Origin: Basidiobolus meristosporus CBS 931.73
Taxonomy: Eukaryota; Basidiobolomycota; Basidiobolomycetes; Basidiobolales; Basidiobolaceae
Assembly (NCBI GenBank): GCA_002104905.1
Contig: MCFE01000269.1
Span: forward strand, 43,096-107,095
DNA: 64,000 nucleotides
Direction: 5' to 3'
Below, piece by piece: positions 1 through 12,530 of the stretch (position 1 is its first letter; every line of letters begins with the position of its first letter). Position numbers and translations under genes: made by a program. The notes under the pieces are model-generated. The model saw only the letters and a list, made by a program, of their open reading frames with translations. It did not search any database and was not told where the DNA came from.

Positions 1-996
1 CGAATCACATGACATGCCACAGATAATCTAGGTCATTTTGGTGGAATATTTGTTTGTGCCTGAAGCCTTGGAGTGTCAAGAAAATTTGCATGCATTGCTA
101 GACCATCACTAACAAATAAATCATTTACCATATTATTGGTGGATAATCCATAAGAGCGTTATATCCATCTCAAGAACGTCTTGTGTACAGAACTTACCGT
201 AGCACAAACACCTGCTGAGAAAGCGAAGAATGCCCTTATCTTGTTTGACTATATTCAACCTCCAACTATTCTAACCGGCTGTACAAGAGTCCAATTCATT
301 GAGCAGCAACTAACCAAATACGCAGGCCAGAGTATCCGAACTGTATCTATAATCGAACCATCGCGCGATTGTTGATAAGTGGACTTCTAAGTTGCTCACA
401 TGATTCGTAAAATCATTACTCTAGAATAGGATAGAGTCAATCCATCACGACAGCCACTGGGAACCTTAAATTGGGGACATTTCCATAAATGAGCTAATCA
501 GAGTTCTTGATGCTGTTTGACTACGGCTGCCATATATGGGCATCAGTATAATTCTTCACATTACTAATTCACGGAAGAGAGGGAGAGGACATGAAAGCGG
601 CACACTCCAAGAGATTGCGTGTTTCCTTCAAGATGCATACTATCCTAGTGTAACGACGTCTTTCGCACCACAGAATATTACCCCAGGGGAAGCTTATTTC
701 ACGCACTCTGATGAATATGGCGTGATATGATGTTCGTATTTGGGAAATGACTTGAAATTGATAAATGTGCTTGCGAATTTTCGGGGGCTTTTATTGGTGA
801 ATGCGGCGGATATACATGGCAGGTGGAACTGATACGCTGTGATCTTGGCTCTGGTGGTCATACGTTTTTGGAAATTTCATTAGATTTAGTCCGTGATTTG
901 TTTAGTTGGTCCGAAGAAAATTTCCACCGACTCTATAAAACGCATTTCTCGCGCCAACGTAGATTCACACAACCTGTCCCATACACTCTCTCCCCC
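1..996. other. Left margin, no convincing gene
   Basis: Only short open frames are present (65 codons or fewer before 730). None shows a recognisable domain, signal peptide or plausible splice partner. The last 150 bases probably hold the promoter and 5' leader of the permease at 997: a TATA-like element (CTATAAAA) lies at about 932-939, some 60 bases before its ATG. Decayed gene remnants cannot be excluded. Confidence 0.4.
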
Positions 997-2494
997 ATGA
1001 CAGACAAAGCCTCTGCCAACGACTTCGAGCATCAATACAATATCGCCAAAAAGGGTGATGAGTTGGGAGAGGTGACCATCCAAGGCACAAGAACCGCCTC
1101 CAGCACCTCTGCATACTGGCATCTGCTTTGTATTTTGGCTGGTAGTGGATCAGTATCCTTTAGCATTTGAGCCAGTTGATTACTTGAAACCGATGTGTAT
1201 CTTGCTCTACTATCCTTAATTCCAATTCTATAGTTATCATTGCCATATGTCTTGGGAACCACTGGTTGGATCGGTGTCATAATCATCGTCCTCTGCACCC
1301 TCTTCGCCATCTATAACAACATCCTGCTCGTGAGATGCCTCTATGCTAACCCGTAAGTAGAGCAGTATCTGACCATCCATAGACGACTCGTGCTGATGTA
1401 TTGCTTAGTGAGAAGCGCATGAATACCTATACCGATATTGGACAAGCCTCCTTTGGCATTGTTGGCAAAGTGGCAGTATGGTTCTTCCACAACTCCATCG
1501 TCATCGGTGGCCCTATTGTATATATGATCTTGGCTGGAGGAAATATCCAACAGCTTGTGTCGCAGCTTGGGGTGACGCTCAAGAAGGAGTATTGGATTAT
1601 GATCTGTGCTGCAACTGTGTTCGTCCCATTCGTCACCTTCAAGAACATCCGCGAAGTTACCGTTCTCTCCTTTTTCGGAACCTTCACCACCGTCTTTGCC
1701 ATCATTGTCGTGGTCGTCGTCAGTTTCGTTGGCACTAACCACCCCGTACCTGAAACCGAGCCTACCCATACATTTGTTAGCTGGAGCCATGTCCCGCTTG
1801 CTCTCGGATCCATTGGGTTTTCTTTCGGTGGAAACGTCGTCTTTCCCCACGTTGAAGCTACCATGAAAAACCCCAAGGCCTGGAACAAAGTGATGTCTTT
1901 GTCGATCGGCTCGGTGTCTATCCTCTACCTCTTGATTGCTATCTGTGGCTACTATGTCTTCGGTTCCAGCGTCAAGGCACCAATCTTCGAGAGTCTTTCT
2001 ACCAAGGACCCAGCCACCATTGCAGCAATGATCTTGATCACCCTTCACGTGCTTCTGGCTTCCCCTATCTTCTTGTTCGGTTTCGTCAACGAGTTGGAAC
2101 ATAGCTTCAACATCAACCAAGAGCGCTTCTCCAAGATCACGTATTACTCTATCCGTACCGTGATCCGTACTGCCACGATTTTCTTCGTTGGGTTGATTGC
2201 GGTGGTTGTACCCTTCTTTGGTAACGTAATGTCTCTGATCGGGGCGCTTTCAGAGTGTATGACAGTTTTCGTAAGTGTAACTTCATTTCCATCAAATCCG
2301 AACCGATTTAGTAACTCGATCATCCTTAGGTTCTACCTGTTGTCTGCTATGTCAAACTCTTCGGATGGAGAAGATGCAATGTCGTACAACTGATCTGGTT
2401 TGCCATCACCATCGCCGTCGGTCTAGTAGGTTGTGTCTGGGGATCCATTGATGCTATCATTGCACTCAAGAACGATTTCCAAGGCAAAAATTAA
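997..2494 (+). CDS. Amino-acid/auxin permease family transporter (vacuolar AVT-like)
   Basis: Multi-pass secondary transporter of the Aa_trans/AAAP family, which in fungi usually exports or imports neutral amino acids across the vacuolar membrane. The ATG at 997 gives a hydrophilic N-terminus, then a first membrane helix with the typical GSG...LPYVLGTTGW segment. Four exons join in frame across introns 1153-1233, 1353-1408 and 2271-2329, all GT-AG. About ten hydrophobic segments follow. Typical family features include FFHNSIVIGGPIVYMI, the Gly-rich GSIGFSFGGNVVFPHVE helix and a loop with M-NP-W. The protein of about 430 residues has normal family length and appears intact. A long open frame on the opposite strand (1341-2120) is a shadow. 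Substrate and membrane location are inferred from the family only. Confidence 0.88.
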
Positions 2495-2852
2495 TGTACA
2501 TTAGTATGCACGAGTTTTCTTTTCAAGGACAATATTTAGAGTTTTTTTAGTTAAACGGACATTTTTTTTATTTGTTTAATTTTCCCATGGACAATCACGG
2601 ACAATCTTCACACTTTCTTCATCTCTAGTAACCTGTTTGATACCAAATAAATCCACCCTCCCGAATACCACTTAATTTCGGAACGGTACTCATTTCCACT
2701 GCACGTGATCTCAACTCTAGATTTCACTTCATGGCTGTAGTTACGCGCATATCATATAGATAACATGTCAGATTCTTTTTTTCTCGGCAGTTTTTTGATA
2801 TCTGAGTGATCCGTGGAATGTAGCTGTGTTTGAGACTTCAAGCGCCACCGAA
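2495..2852. other. Intergenic region between permease and DPH6
   Basis: Contains the permease 3' region and the DPH6 promoter. Short AT-rich tracts are seen at 2535-2580. No RNA gene or repeat was recognised. Confidence 0.4.
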
Positions 2853-5800
2853 ATGAAAGTAGTCGCCTTAGTGAGGTAGCTCTTTGGAAACAGTAGAAGC
2901 AATGTCGCCTCGAAAATAACCCCGGTTTTGTTTCAAATAAACGTTCAAGCGGTGGAAAGGACAGTTGCTTCAATATGATGCAGTGCGTTGCCAACGGTCA
3001 CGAAATCGTGGCGTTGGCAAACCTAAGACCTCCACCAGAATCTGGAAAAGGTACTCGATTGGTTTTTTAAGATAGAACATCTACGTACATGTATATCCGT
3101 ACTTATTCCCTCTAAGATGAGCTCGATAGTTTCATGTTTCAGACCGTAGGTCATGATATTATAGATTTCTATTCAGAGTGTATGCAACTCCCACTGTATC
3201 GACACTCCATTACCGGTTCCTCGGTTCTACAGACAATGGACTACACCGTGACTTTAAATGATGAAACCGAGGATCTCCTAGCTTTGTTGAGTGAAGTCAA
3301 GGTGGATATATGGGTCTGGTTTTTTTTCTGAAGGCTTGGTTGCTAACATCAAGCGAGTTACTTAGTCCAAACATCCTGAAGTTGAAGGGGTTTCTGTCGG
3401 TGCCATTCTGTCGAACTATCAAAGGATTCGTGTGGAGCACGTGTAAATCCCTTTTAGCTTGCATGTACTTGTCGTATTAGTTTTTCAACTTTTATTCAGT
3501 TGCTCTAGACTTGGCCTAACCTCCCTGGCTTATTTATGGAGACAAGATCAGCATGCTCTTCTTGAAGCTATGATTAGGGCAAATGTTAATGCTGTCTTGA
3601 TCAAAGTGGCGGCAATCGGTAAGCTTGTTCGGAGCTCTCACCATTGGTACCACAGCTCAGTAATTTCAAAATTTCAAGGGTTGAAGCCTACCCATCTCGG
3701 AAAATCCATCGGCCAACTCTACGATTATTTGAATAAGATGGTATGAGCGCTCTGTACAAACCACCATGGCTCACGCAAGCATTCAACAAGTGTACGTGAC
3801 ATAGAACAACTTGTATGACCTCCATGTCTGTGGCGAGGGAGGTGAATACGAAACATTTACCTTGGATTGTCCATTGTTCAAAAAACGAATTGTGCTGTAA
3901 GCTAGCTCTCTTTTCAAGGACATTAGAGAACACCTCTAAATATTCACCGATATAGGGATGAAGTCGAAACGATTATTCATTCTGATGATGCATTTGCTAC
4001 TGTTGCGTATCTTCGAGTCAAGAAAGCACATGTGGAAGACAAGGACGAGGAGGAAATATATACTCCAACGGAAAAAATTGTTTCCAGTATTGTTCATGGG
4101 GAAGACGAAGATTTGTTGATGAGTCTCCAATCACTGGTATGGAGTTTCCCTCCACTCTAGTGTTTCTCTTTAAACTCACATAGCCCGGGTAGAGTGCACC
4201 CTCGTACAAAGACTCGCCTAAAGTGCGCTTTGAGAGCGGCTCCGAATCAGCGGACAACCATATTTCAAGTAAGCGCTACCCGTATTTACGGTTACATTTT
4301 CAATTTTTAAACAGCGCAATACACATAACGACAGGCTCCGAAAACCCACCTTTCTATGCTTTCGGTAATTCAAATGCATATCGTCAATCAATTCAATCGA
4401 ACCCTCCAAGTACAATCGAAGAAGAGACGGAATTGTGTATGAAGGATATTCAAGGTACAATTCCGCATGTATATAGATGTCAAAAGACAGCCCTAATCAT
4501 CCCAATAGAGCAACTTGTGTCGAGAAAGTTAAGCTTGGGCGATATCGCGACTGTGAATGTTTATGTTGATGACATGGCAAGTTTTGCGCAAGTGAATCAA
4601 GCATACAAGAGATACTTTGGAATCAATCCTCCATCGAGGTATGGTGTTTAAACTAGAGACGAGACTTGCATTACCATAACTAATCAAACCATTGCACATT
4701 CACCATAGAGCCTGCGTTCAATTGAATCTCCCTTCTCCTCATCGTGTTCAAATCGATTGCATTGCTGCAAAAAGAATGTGCACGGCTGGGGAGGCTCAGG
4801 CAGCTCAAGTTGAAAGAGATACTCTGCACGTCCAAGGGCTTTCTTATTGGGCCCCGGCCAATATTGGCCCATATTCTCAGGCAGTGGTTGTGCGTATCAC
4901 CCTTTTCATCAAGCCTGCTCGAGTCACCAAACTAACTCGAACCTTTATTCACCTGCAATAGGTCCAGAACCAGATATATGTTGCAGGGCAGATCGGTCTA
5001 ATTCCCTCGTCCTTGTCACTGCCTGGCGGATCAGATGACAGCGAAAGTTTCTTCACTGAAGCAGTTCTTTCCTTGAGACACATCAGTCAAATCGCCGAGA
5101 TATTCGCATGTAACATAGAGAAACGAGCGGCCCTTTGTATCTGCTATGTATCCGAAAAGCGTTGGCTGCCTTTGTGTCAGCAGATCTGGGAGTCTAGGTT
5201 AAAGGTAAAGACATACAGCCGGTGGTCACACCTGCTCCAGAGGATTTATTCACATTCGGTATTTGTCGATAGTTGAAGGAAGACTGTGTGTTGCCGCCTT
5301 TCTGTGCTGTTGTTGTGCCCGCATTACCACGTAGCGCAAAGATAGAATGGCAAACCATACTGTTCAACGGAGTTCCCAAGATTTGTGACCCAGATTCTGA
5401 CTCCGATTCCGAGTCGGGCACCCATTATGTGGAACACAATGCCTGCCCAATTCTTTCGGAAAGTATGTCACCAGCTATGCCCAGTTCAAGAACCAACACT
5501 AAATGACCATTGCCACAGGGGAAATTACTAACGAATACAAGGAGACTGGTTTAATGTGTAGGGTCAAGGCAAGGCAGTGGACCTTTATGAATTTGTGTAC
5601 CGCTGTGGCCACTCTTCATCTGGCTTCAGGTAACGAGAGCATTTGTGATTTCCCCTGATCACCTTCTGATATGGCTCCAACACGATAGAAGCCGAGGAGA
5701 TCGCACTATCAAGCCCCGACCGACTGATTCAGCAACTTATGCAAGAAATCTATGTTCCTATTGATCGATTTGAGAAGATCGGCTGGAAGGCGGTGCTTCA

Positions 5801-6031
5801 GCTACGCATTTTCCATTTGGATTGTATGTCTGGAGAGAGTCTACGAACAGGTAACGTGCAAACTGGAGTCTCTATAGGTGTCTTCATCACCGCTAATATC
5901 GTTGGATAGCTATGGCCCGGTATCTAACGGCGAAACATGTCGAGGAATTGCCGGTGATCCACCTTATCCCAGTCGCCGCACTCCCCGATGGTGGGTACAT
6001 ATCGGTGTGCGTGCAAGCCACCGTAGAATAA
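2853..6031 (+). CDS. DPH6: Diphthine-ammonia ligase (Dph6), with C-terminal RidA-like domains
   Basis: Catalyses the last, ATP-dependent amidation step of diphthamide synthesis on elongation factor 2 in the cytosol. The first exon (2853-2875) encodes MKVVALVS. After an intron (2876-2949) the PP-loop motif SGGKDS is completed, followed by residues typical of the ATP-pyrophosphatase domain: the [13 protein letters not shown] region, the [20 protein letters not shown] segment and [17 protein letters not shown]. Further frame-checked introns are 3051-3116, 3302-3365, 3443-3499 and 3619-3678. The C-terminal half carries two YjgF/RidA-type domains; one contains [17 protein letters not shown] followed by YVAGQIGL. 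This matches the fused architecture of yeast Dph6 rather than the short archaeal form. The gene has many short exons and ends with VCVQATVE. A start at 2853 is favoured because it directly precedes the PP-loop. Confidence 0.92.
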
Positions 6032-6260
6032 ACACCGCAGTTTGGAAAGATCGCACATGTAGGAGGGATTTATTGGCCAGAAAAATACAGACAGTCTATG
6101 AAGGGAAACTCGAGTTATACTAGATTACATTTAAGTACATGATTAGGTGGTTGCTCCAGACTTGTGGATCAAGAGTTTGTTGGGTTGGTTCCAGGGAGAG
6201 AAAGAAATCGTTAACAAGAAGGATTTCATATTGGGGGAAGTGAGATAAATGCAAATCTGG

Positions 6261-8165
6261 TTACTTTTTGTGGGGGCGGGAGTTGGGACGACTTCGTTTG
6301 GGCTGCACCCAAGACTCCTCGTCGCTGCTCAGGGTGAGATCGATGATTTGCGAGCTACGCTTGGCACCATGTTCGGGTGTGGGATGGGGGGAGTCAAGGT
6401 CCGATTCCGAGTCGGATGTCGTGTGGATGATGATATCTTCGCGCTTGATGACAACCGGCTCCTCCTTGTCCTGTTCTTTGTCAGGTATTCTCCAGCTCCC
6501 GTCCACCTCCACAACCACTCTATCGACGTCGGCATCTACCTTGTCTAGGATGTCTTCGAAATACCTAACGGTGAGTCGGGAGGTGAGTACAACACGCATC
6601 AATGGTCAAATGAATGAGGCCGCGTTACCCATCTAGTACAAGTTCGTTCCAATTGTTCAACACCCGGTTGCAGATGGGACACGTCCACGAGGGTGTTCGC
6701 TCGTTCAGTTTGAGGAATGTAACCCCGTCGAAGCATTGGATGTGATTGCAATACGAGGATCGGCAAGGGAATTGGATTCGCTGATAGCCTAGCTGTTTGG
6801 TGGAGGAAGCACGGGTTAATCAAGGGATGCAACGGGTGCTTGGTGGATGCCACGAACCGGACACTTGAGAGAGACCAAGCTGGAGGTGGCCTCTATGTCG
6901 GCGTCGTTGGAGGATCGATTGACTACAATGCAAGTTGTCAATAAAGGAGCGGGTCAGCCATCGATCGGCACAAATGGTCCGTACTTTTTTCCAGCACCGT
7001 GGCCTTCTCCATTTTCTTGTGGGTCTTGATCTTTTCAACGATCTCCTCGACCGTCGAGATCTTCACCAGATACAGGGCCATTATGTAAGCCTGGAAGGCA
7101 AAGTCGGGTTCAGCGATCTGGGAGAGGAGGACGCCCGTTGCTGGGTTGCAAGAATACCTTGGGACACGCAGGGTAGACGAACTGGATGCTGTTCGCTCTG
7201 TCGATTATGTGGATACATAGGTCGGAGATGTCGGCGGGGTTGGTGGTCCCGGGTTTCCTTTTACTTCCTTGCAGGTTCTGATCGGCTAAGGTTAGATGAG
7301 GGGGAGTGTGTGAGGGGCAGAAAAGGTCAACTAACACCCGTGAATTGCTGTTGATTGACATCGAGATTGGCGATGAGTGGGAACTCTATCAGTTTCTCTT
7401 TCAGGCTACCAGGATCAAGATGATCCAGATCTACGTCGGTGCTGAAGAGCATAGCCCTATAGAGATCAGGCCTACTGAGGAAAACTTAGCACACCCCTGG
7501 CTTGACGATCCACACACACAAAGCATCTACTGACGTTTTGAGCTGCATTATATGCTGGGAGCGAAGTCGAAACCCTATCGTGACCCTGGCTACACTATTC
7601 TGCGCTGCTCGGAATCATTAGAGGGTGCGGGGTTCGATGGGGTCAACAGACGAGCCTACCTTCGCACAGTTTGTATGGGCTAATTCTTTCGATTATCGTG
7701 TAGAAGGGGCTGGACTTGAAGGTCAGCGGGGACCAGTCGTATGTAGAGCCTTTCGACTTGTCCGCTGGGCTGGTTGGGTTTGGTAGGGAAAGGAGAGGGA
7801 AATTCGGTGAGTTCACGCTGACCAACTCCAGCTTGCGGGGACAAAATACCTCTCGCACTCGGCTAGCACAATCGTTTTCGCTGTTTTTCTCGCGGCGGAA
7901 TTGGGGGACTGTTCGGCCTTCAAGAGGTACGTCTGAAGCCTCTTGACCAGCTCCGCCTTGTTCCCGCTGAGTTTTATGAAGTAGAACTGGGAGGGGCCGT
8001 TTCTGTTGAGCGTGCGAATCATCTTCTTGAGCGTGGCAACGGGAAGGGTGGGAACTTTCTTCTCTATGAAAGCCTGGTTGAAGCCAAAGGTTAGTGCGCG
8101 GAAGGAAGGAAAGCGAGCTGCCCCTCAAAGATCACCCTAAACTCCGGATCCTGGTTTTCAGCCAT
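6261..8165 (-). CDS. Siz/PIAS-type SUMO E3 ligase (SP-RING protein)
   Basis: Nuclear E3 ligase that promotes transfer of SUMO from Ubc9 to substrates. The start at 8165 gives MAENQDPEFRV. An early segment (about 7810-8030) looks like a SAP-type DNA-binding motif (KAELVKRLQTYLLKAE). A PINIT-like middle region is spread over several exons (about 7100-7720). The SP-RING is clear at about 6640-6790: C...CNHIQCFDGVTFLKLN, then TPSWTCPICN (the TPSWTC join spans an uncertain exon edge). The C-terminal tail (6261-6600) is acidic and holds IIDLTLSSDEE, which fits the SUMO-interacting motif found in this family. Exon boundaries in the middle are approximate. It is convergent with DPH6, with 3' ends about 230 bases apart. 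Confidence 0.85.
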
Positions 8166-8440
8166 CTTCACTGGGACAGAGGGAGCTCTCGAAAAAAGAG
8201 ACTTGGGTCACGGTGTGTGTTTATCGGCCACACTTAATCGCCATAGGCCCGTTTGGCTAATTGTTGATGTGGATTTAAACAAGGAATGGATTTTTCTGGG
8301 AATCCACCTGGATCCTGTAGGACTGATTTGGCAGGAAGGGATTTATTTATTTACTTTCATGTAGGGCATATATAGTTCCCATCGGTGGTGCTGTCCGCAC
8401 CACACCACTTTGCCTCCTTTCTTTTGTCCACTTGAACCCC

Positions 8441-9896
8441 ATGCCAAAGTACGTCAAGAAAAGACCTCTGTCAGAGCGCGTGAAGAGTGCTCCCCAAGAT
8501 TGGTTTCTACAGCTGATGGAGGAGTATGAGACGTTCGACTGGGAAGGACTTCAGCTCGCTTTAAGGTTAGTCATATCACTGTGTCCCTTAGTTTCCCCCT
8601 ATTCACTCGTCTATCCAGCTGGCCTACCGCCCTGGCGCTGAACGGGATTTACGTTCTTGTGAAAGCCATCCGGTCGATCGATTCCACTCCCGACGTGTCG
8701 ACACTAAAGCCAGTCCGGGACAGTGCGTTCATTCGGCGCACGCGGGACACTTGGCTTGGAGACAGTGTCCATTTCTGGGTTCGTACGAAGCTTTGGGAAA
8801 CCCTAGTGGCCTTGACCTTTCTGATCAGGTGGTTTTTTTTAGCTGGACGTCTTCGAGTTCCTCCTCATTGCCGTCAGTCTCTGCAATACGGCATATCTGT
8901 TCTCGCAACGCAAGACATATCAACTGATGCACACCGATCCTAAGGTACTTGGCTTGCGCGGCAGCTCTGCTCGGACGTATCGCTAATCGACCCCTGCCTC
9001 GCAACTACAGGACCCCTGACCAGCCCAAACCTTCGTCGTACCGACCTCGACTACGAAGCCCCCCTGTGGTCGTTGAGATTCCCAGGAAAATTCTTGTAAG
9101 CATTTCCGGCCTTTCACTAATTCCTGCTCTCGCTGATCCGGTACGTTCCTAGATGGCCTATCTGGAGACGATTTGGTAAGGGCGGAAGACGCGCCAATCG
9201 GGAGATCTACGAGATGAGCATGTGGGATCCATACGTGTTCTCGCTCAACATTTTCTGGTAAGAATCGGCCTCGTCCTTGGGTCGACTGTGGTAGTGTACT
9301 CAGATCCCTTTCCAGTTGGTTCTCCCCTCCTCAGGTTGCTATCATGTGGGCTATGGATGGACACAACTTCCACTATTTCCTCCCGATCGCATTCCTCGTC
9401 GGTGTTCAGGTAGGCGCGGACGCTTCAACCGTACGCGAACTGCCCTAACGGCGCCCACTTCCTAGATCCAATACGTCAGCAACGCCTATACCACCCTGTT
9501 GAAGGACAAGCAGATCCTCTTTGGCCAGGTCTATCACGAATACAATACAAAATTCGTGAACCGCCGTGTCTTCGTGAAGAAGTTCGATCAATGCACATCC
9601 ACGGAAACCCAAGCCGACTTCCCCTTCGAGGAGGAGATCGACGAGGATTACCAAGAGATTGTGTCTTCATCCAGGTATGTAGGGGAGTGGGAATGTCTGA
9701 TCATGCCGTATTCTAACGAGTTGGGACTTTGCTAGTGACAGCGACGAAGAAGTGATCAACAACCCAGGTTAGTGGCAAAGGCAAGGTACGCGAGACTGCC
9801 CGCAGGTCACTGATCCTCATTCTAGGCGAGTTCTCACCCGCCGACAAGCCGAGCGCGTTCAAGTCCAGCGAGAACCCTTTCCAGAGATCCCGTTAG
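8441..9896 (+). CDS. NUR1: Nuclear rim protein Nur1/Mug154-like
   Basis: Inner nuclear membrane protein; in yeasts Nur1 partners with Lem2 in perinuclear tethering of silent chromatin and rDNA. The N-terminus MPKYVKKRPLSERVKSAPQD followed by WFLQLMEEYETFDWEGLQ is the hallmark of the family (KKPLSERL...DFLL...EE-ES-DW). Hydrophobic membrane segments follow in exons to about 8940 and again around 9220-9420, after EIYEMSMWDPYVFSLNIF. A cytosolic or nucleoplasmic tail with QIQYVSNAYTTLLKDKQ and acidic stretches (EEEIDEDYQEI) ends in NPFQRSR. Introns are short and several; exact joins were not all resolved. Length is comparable to fungal homologues. Identification rests on motif recall, not on a search. 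Confidence 0.8.
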
Positions 9897-10315
9897 GGGG
9901 GGGACCGGTGAGAGGGAAAGATGTCAGTTAGAGTTTGCATAGAGTAAAAGATTTCCGAGATTGTCTTCACTTTCTACCACGGCTTCGCAGTATATTTGAG
10001 GTTTCCTAGTGCATTCAGTGAATTGTATTTTTCGATTAAAATTTGGCCAAGCATTGCGGGCTTATCCACCAAACCAGAATCGGTGTCGATTGTTGATGGA
10101 AATCCGATCGTTTTTTTTCTGGGCCAAGCTCGGTCTATATTTTCGAGGGGGAGGGGGGGCGGCCATGGTGTAGTGGTTAGGCTCGGATATGGAAGAAGGC
10201 CCTCGCAAAAAATTGAAGCTCTCTTCAGAAGGAATGGAAGGTGCTCCTCTCATGTACTTCACCGTAGACAATAGTTCAGCTCTAATGCATCCTTGCCCCT
10301 CAATTCCTTAGAAGC
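9897..10315. other. Intergenic region upstream of PUS10
   Basis: Holds a G-rich run (10145-10160) followed by a stretch resembling a Pol III A-box (TGGTGTAGTGGTTAGG at about 10167-10182). No B-box or cloverleaf follows, so it is not called as a tRNA. An upstream first exon of PUS10 may lie near 10230-10270 but could not be joined in frame. Confidence 0.4.
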
Positions 10316-12438
10316 GCGCGCTTTGTTGGTCGATCATTGCAAAGGAGCACTTGTAAACTTAATCGAGCCGCTCTTTTCTATCCATTGTTGTAGTAGATGT
10401 GTATTGAGATACCTTGGCGTGAAGGACTTCAAAGTGTACAAGTACAGTCTCGAGGTAAGCTGACCGCTGGACCAATGGGTGGGGACCAACTTTACGAATT
10501 CTTTTCGTGTAGACCCTTGAGACAGCGCTTCGAAGCTTCGTGAAAGAGGAAAGCCCCGAGCAACAGGAGGTAGCCACCGAAGATGTCGCTAAAAAGGTGT
10601 GCGTTTCCTGCCTGGGCACCCTCCAATATGCCGACCGTGAAGAATTCGTATCCGACATCATCAAGAAGGTGAAGGAAGAAAATTACGAAGCGACCCGATT
10701 CACCCTGAACGTGACCGTACCAAGCAGCATCTTGGTCAGAACCCAGTCGATTTTTGTTTACCTTTCGAACATCTTGAAGTACGTACACAGTTATGTAAGC
10801 AACGGAACCTCGCTCGTCCCTAACACCCGTGCCTCATCCCCAGAGAATCGAATAGCACCATGGTCTACACGGCGGATAGCATAGCAGACATCAAAGAAAC
10901 TTTCAAGCTGGTATTGTGCTGGGAGGTTGCTCGGATTACTCAGATGGAGTTGGATTTCAATGTAAGTTGGTGTTCTCGGGGCGGTGAGACCTCCAGGTTG
11001 TACTGATTGGGATACTTTCCAGAGTCCATTGAAGATCACCGTGGTGTCCGAACATCCCGAAACCGAAAACGACCACATCTTCTTGACACAAATCTCCACG
11101 GCCAACCTGAACATTCGCAAAGTTTACGAGCGGGTAGGCATCCACTTACTACGTATAGATGATTCATCGGTAGCTCACATCAGCCCCTACCACAGGGCCA
11201 ATGCAAATTCATCGGCGCCTCTCGTGCCAACATCGCCACAGCACTACGCTCAGTGTCCAACGAGGAGTTCTTACGGTAGGTGGATCATGGATTGACGGCG
11301 GATGTTGTCAGGTGACTGACCATATACTTGCAGCCTTGGCCAATGCCCGCCAGGATCAGTAGAGAATATGGCGCGCGTCCAGTCGGTTGAAATGCTTCAC
11401 GAGCCCATCTATATCGGAGGTATGTCGAGGTATGGAGCGAGCATGCTATTTTGTCACTAACATCCGGGATCACAGGGCGTTACTTCAAACTGACCCGTGG
11501 AATCAGCCAGACCCCATGGATTATCAACAACCGTAGAATGACGGAGAACTCGGTCTCCGAATCCATTGGCGACGTCTTGAAGCCGAGCGTTCGGGCGGAC
11601 GGTATTTATGGATCGCTCTCCGGTCAAGCAGATCCCACCACCACTAACACCTTGTCACGTAGACTACAAATTCGTCTCGGCCGGAAGAGAGGATGCGGAC
11701 GTACGTATGATCGGGACCGGAAGACCATTCTACCTGGAGTTCCTCAACCCTCGTCGAATCACATTCACCCCCGAGGAGATCCTCGAGTTCGAGAACACAG
11801 TGAACAAGAACGCCGACGTGAAAGTCAAGGAGATGCAGTCGATCCTACCGTAAGCATGCCATCCCTTCCCAGTAAAATCAGTTCCGTCATGGCCTAACGA
11901 CAGCATCTTAGCGATCAAACCTCGATCATCAAGGAGGGGGAGGAGACCAAAACCAAATCTTACAGGTAGAGCCCATGCTTATGATACTCTTAGCCAGGCC
12001 ACCAACTCATGGAATTCTTCGTCAGCTGTCTGGTGTGGGTCTCGAACGAAGTCACCGAAGAGCTTCTTCAACAAGCCAACCAATTCAACAACACCGAATT
12101 CGTTATCCATCAAAGAACCCCCATCCGGGTCCTCCACAGGTACTGACTGACCACCTGCCACTGGCGCGAACCACCACCTAACATACTCTCTCCCATCTAG
12201 ACGTGCTCAGATGGTTCGAGACAAAACCATTCATACCCTTTGTGCTGAGAAGCTTGGGGATCACCTGATGCGACTGAAGCTGAAAACCGAGGCCGGTACA
12301 TACATCAAAGAATTCGTACACGGCGATCTTGGCCGCACATATCCCAATTTCGGGAGCATCGTCAACTGCACAGCCGATCTTTTGGCTCTGGATGTGGACG
12401 CGGTGGATCTCCCCTGGCCACCGGTCCGATCCGAGTAA
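10316..12438 (+). CDS. PUS10: tRNA pseudouridine synthase Pus10
   Basis: Pus10 family enzyme, which isomerises uridine to pseudouridine at positions 54/55 of the tRNA T-arm in archaea and many eukaryotes. The N-terminal region shows a cysteine cluster, CCSRCVLRYLGV, matching the family zinc/THUMP module. The catalytic region reads SAGREDADVRMIGTGRPF; the Asp in GREDxDVR is the family catalytic residue. Upstream, HEPIYIGGRYFKLTRGISQT and the PW segment after it are diagnostic. The C-terminus contains RTPIRVLHRRA, then TEAGTYIKEFVHGDLGRT and ends PWPPVRSE. Several short introns are visible (for example after KYSLE at about 10455 and after SILP at about 11850). The start codon is unresolved: the frame is open from about 10316 without an ATG, so a first exon is probably further upstream. 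Yeasts such as S. cerevisiae lack Pus10, so its presence supports a basal fungal lineage. Confidence 0.9.
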
Positions 12439-12530
12439 CGGGAGCGGGGGGAGAGGATTTAGAGATGACTTCCAGCAGCACACTCACTTAGATTGTTTAT
12501 TCAAATTCATTAAATCCAAAATAAATCCAC

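Noticed and set aside
1341-2120. 259-codon open frame on the minus strand
   Set aside because: Exact antisense of the permease exon; His/Asp/Glu-rich composition is the complement of hydrophobic codons.
10160-10235. Possible tRNA gene (A-box-like TGGTGTAGTGGTTAGG)
   Set aside because: No T-arm TTCGA motif, anticodon stem or acceptor pairing could be found downstream; likely chance or a tRNA remnant.
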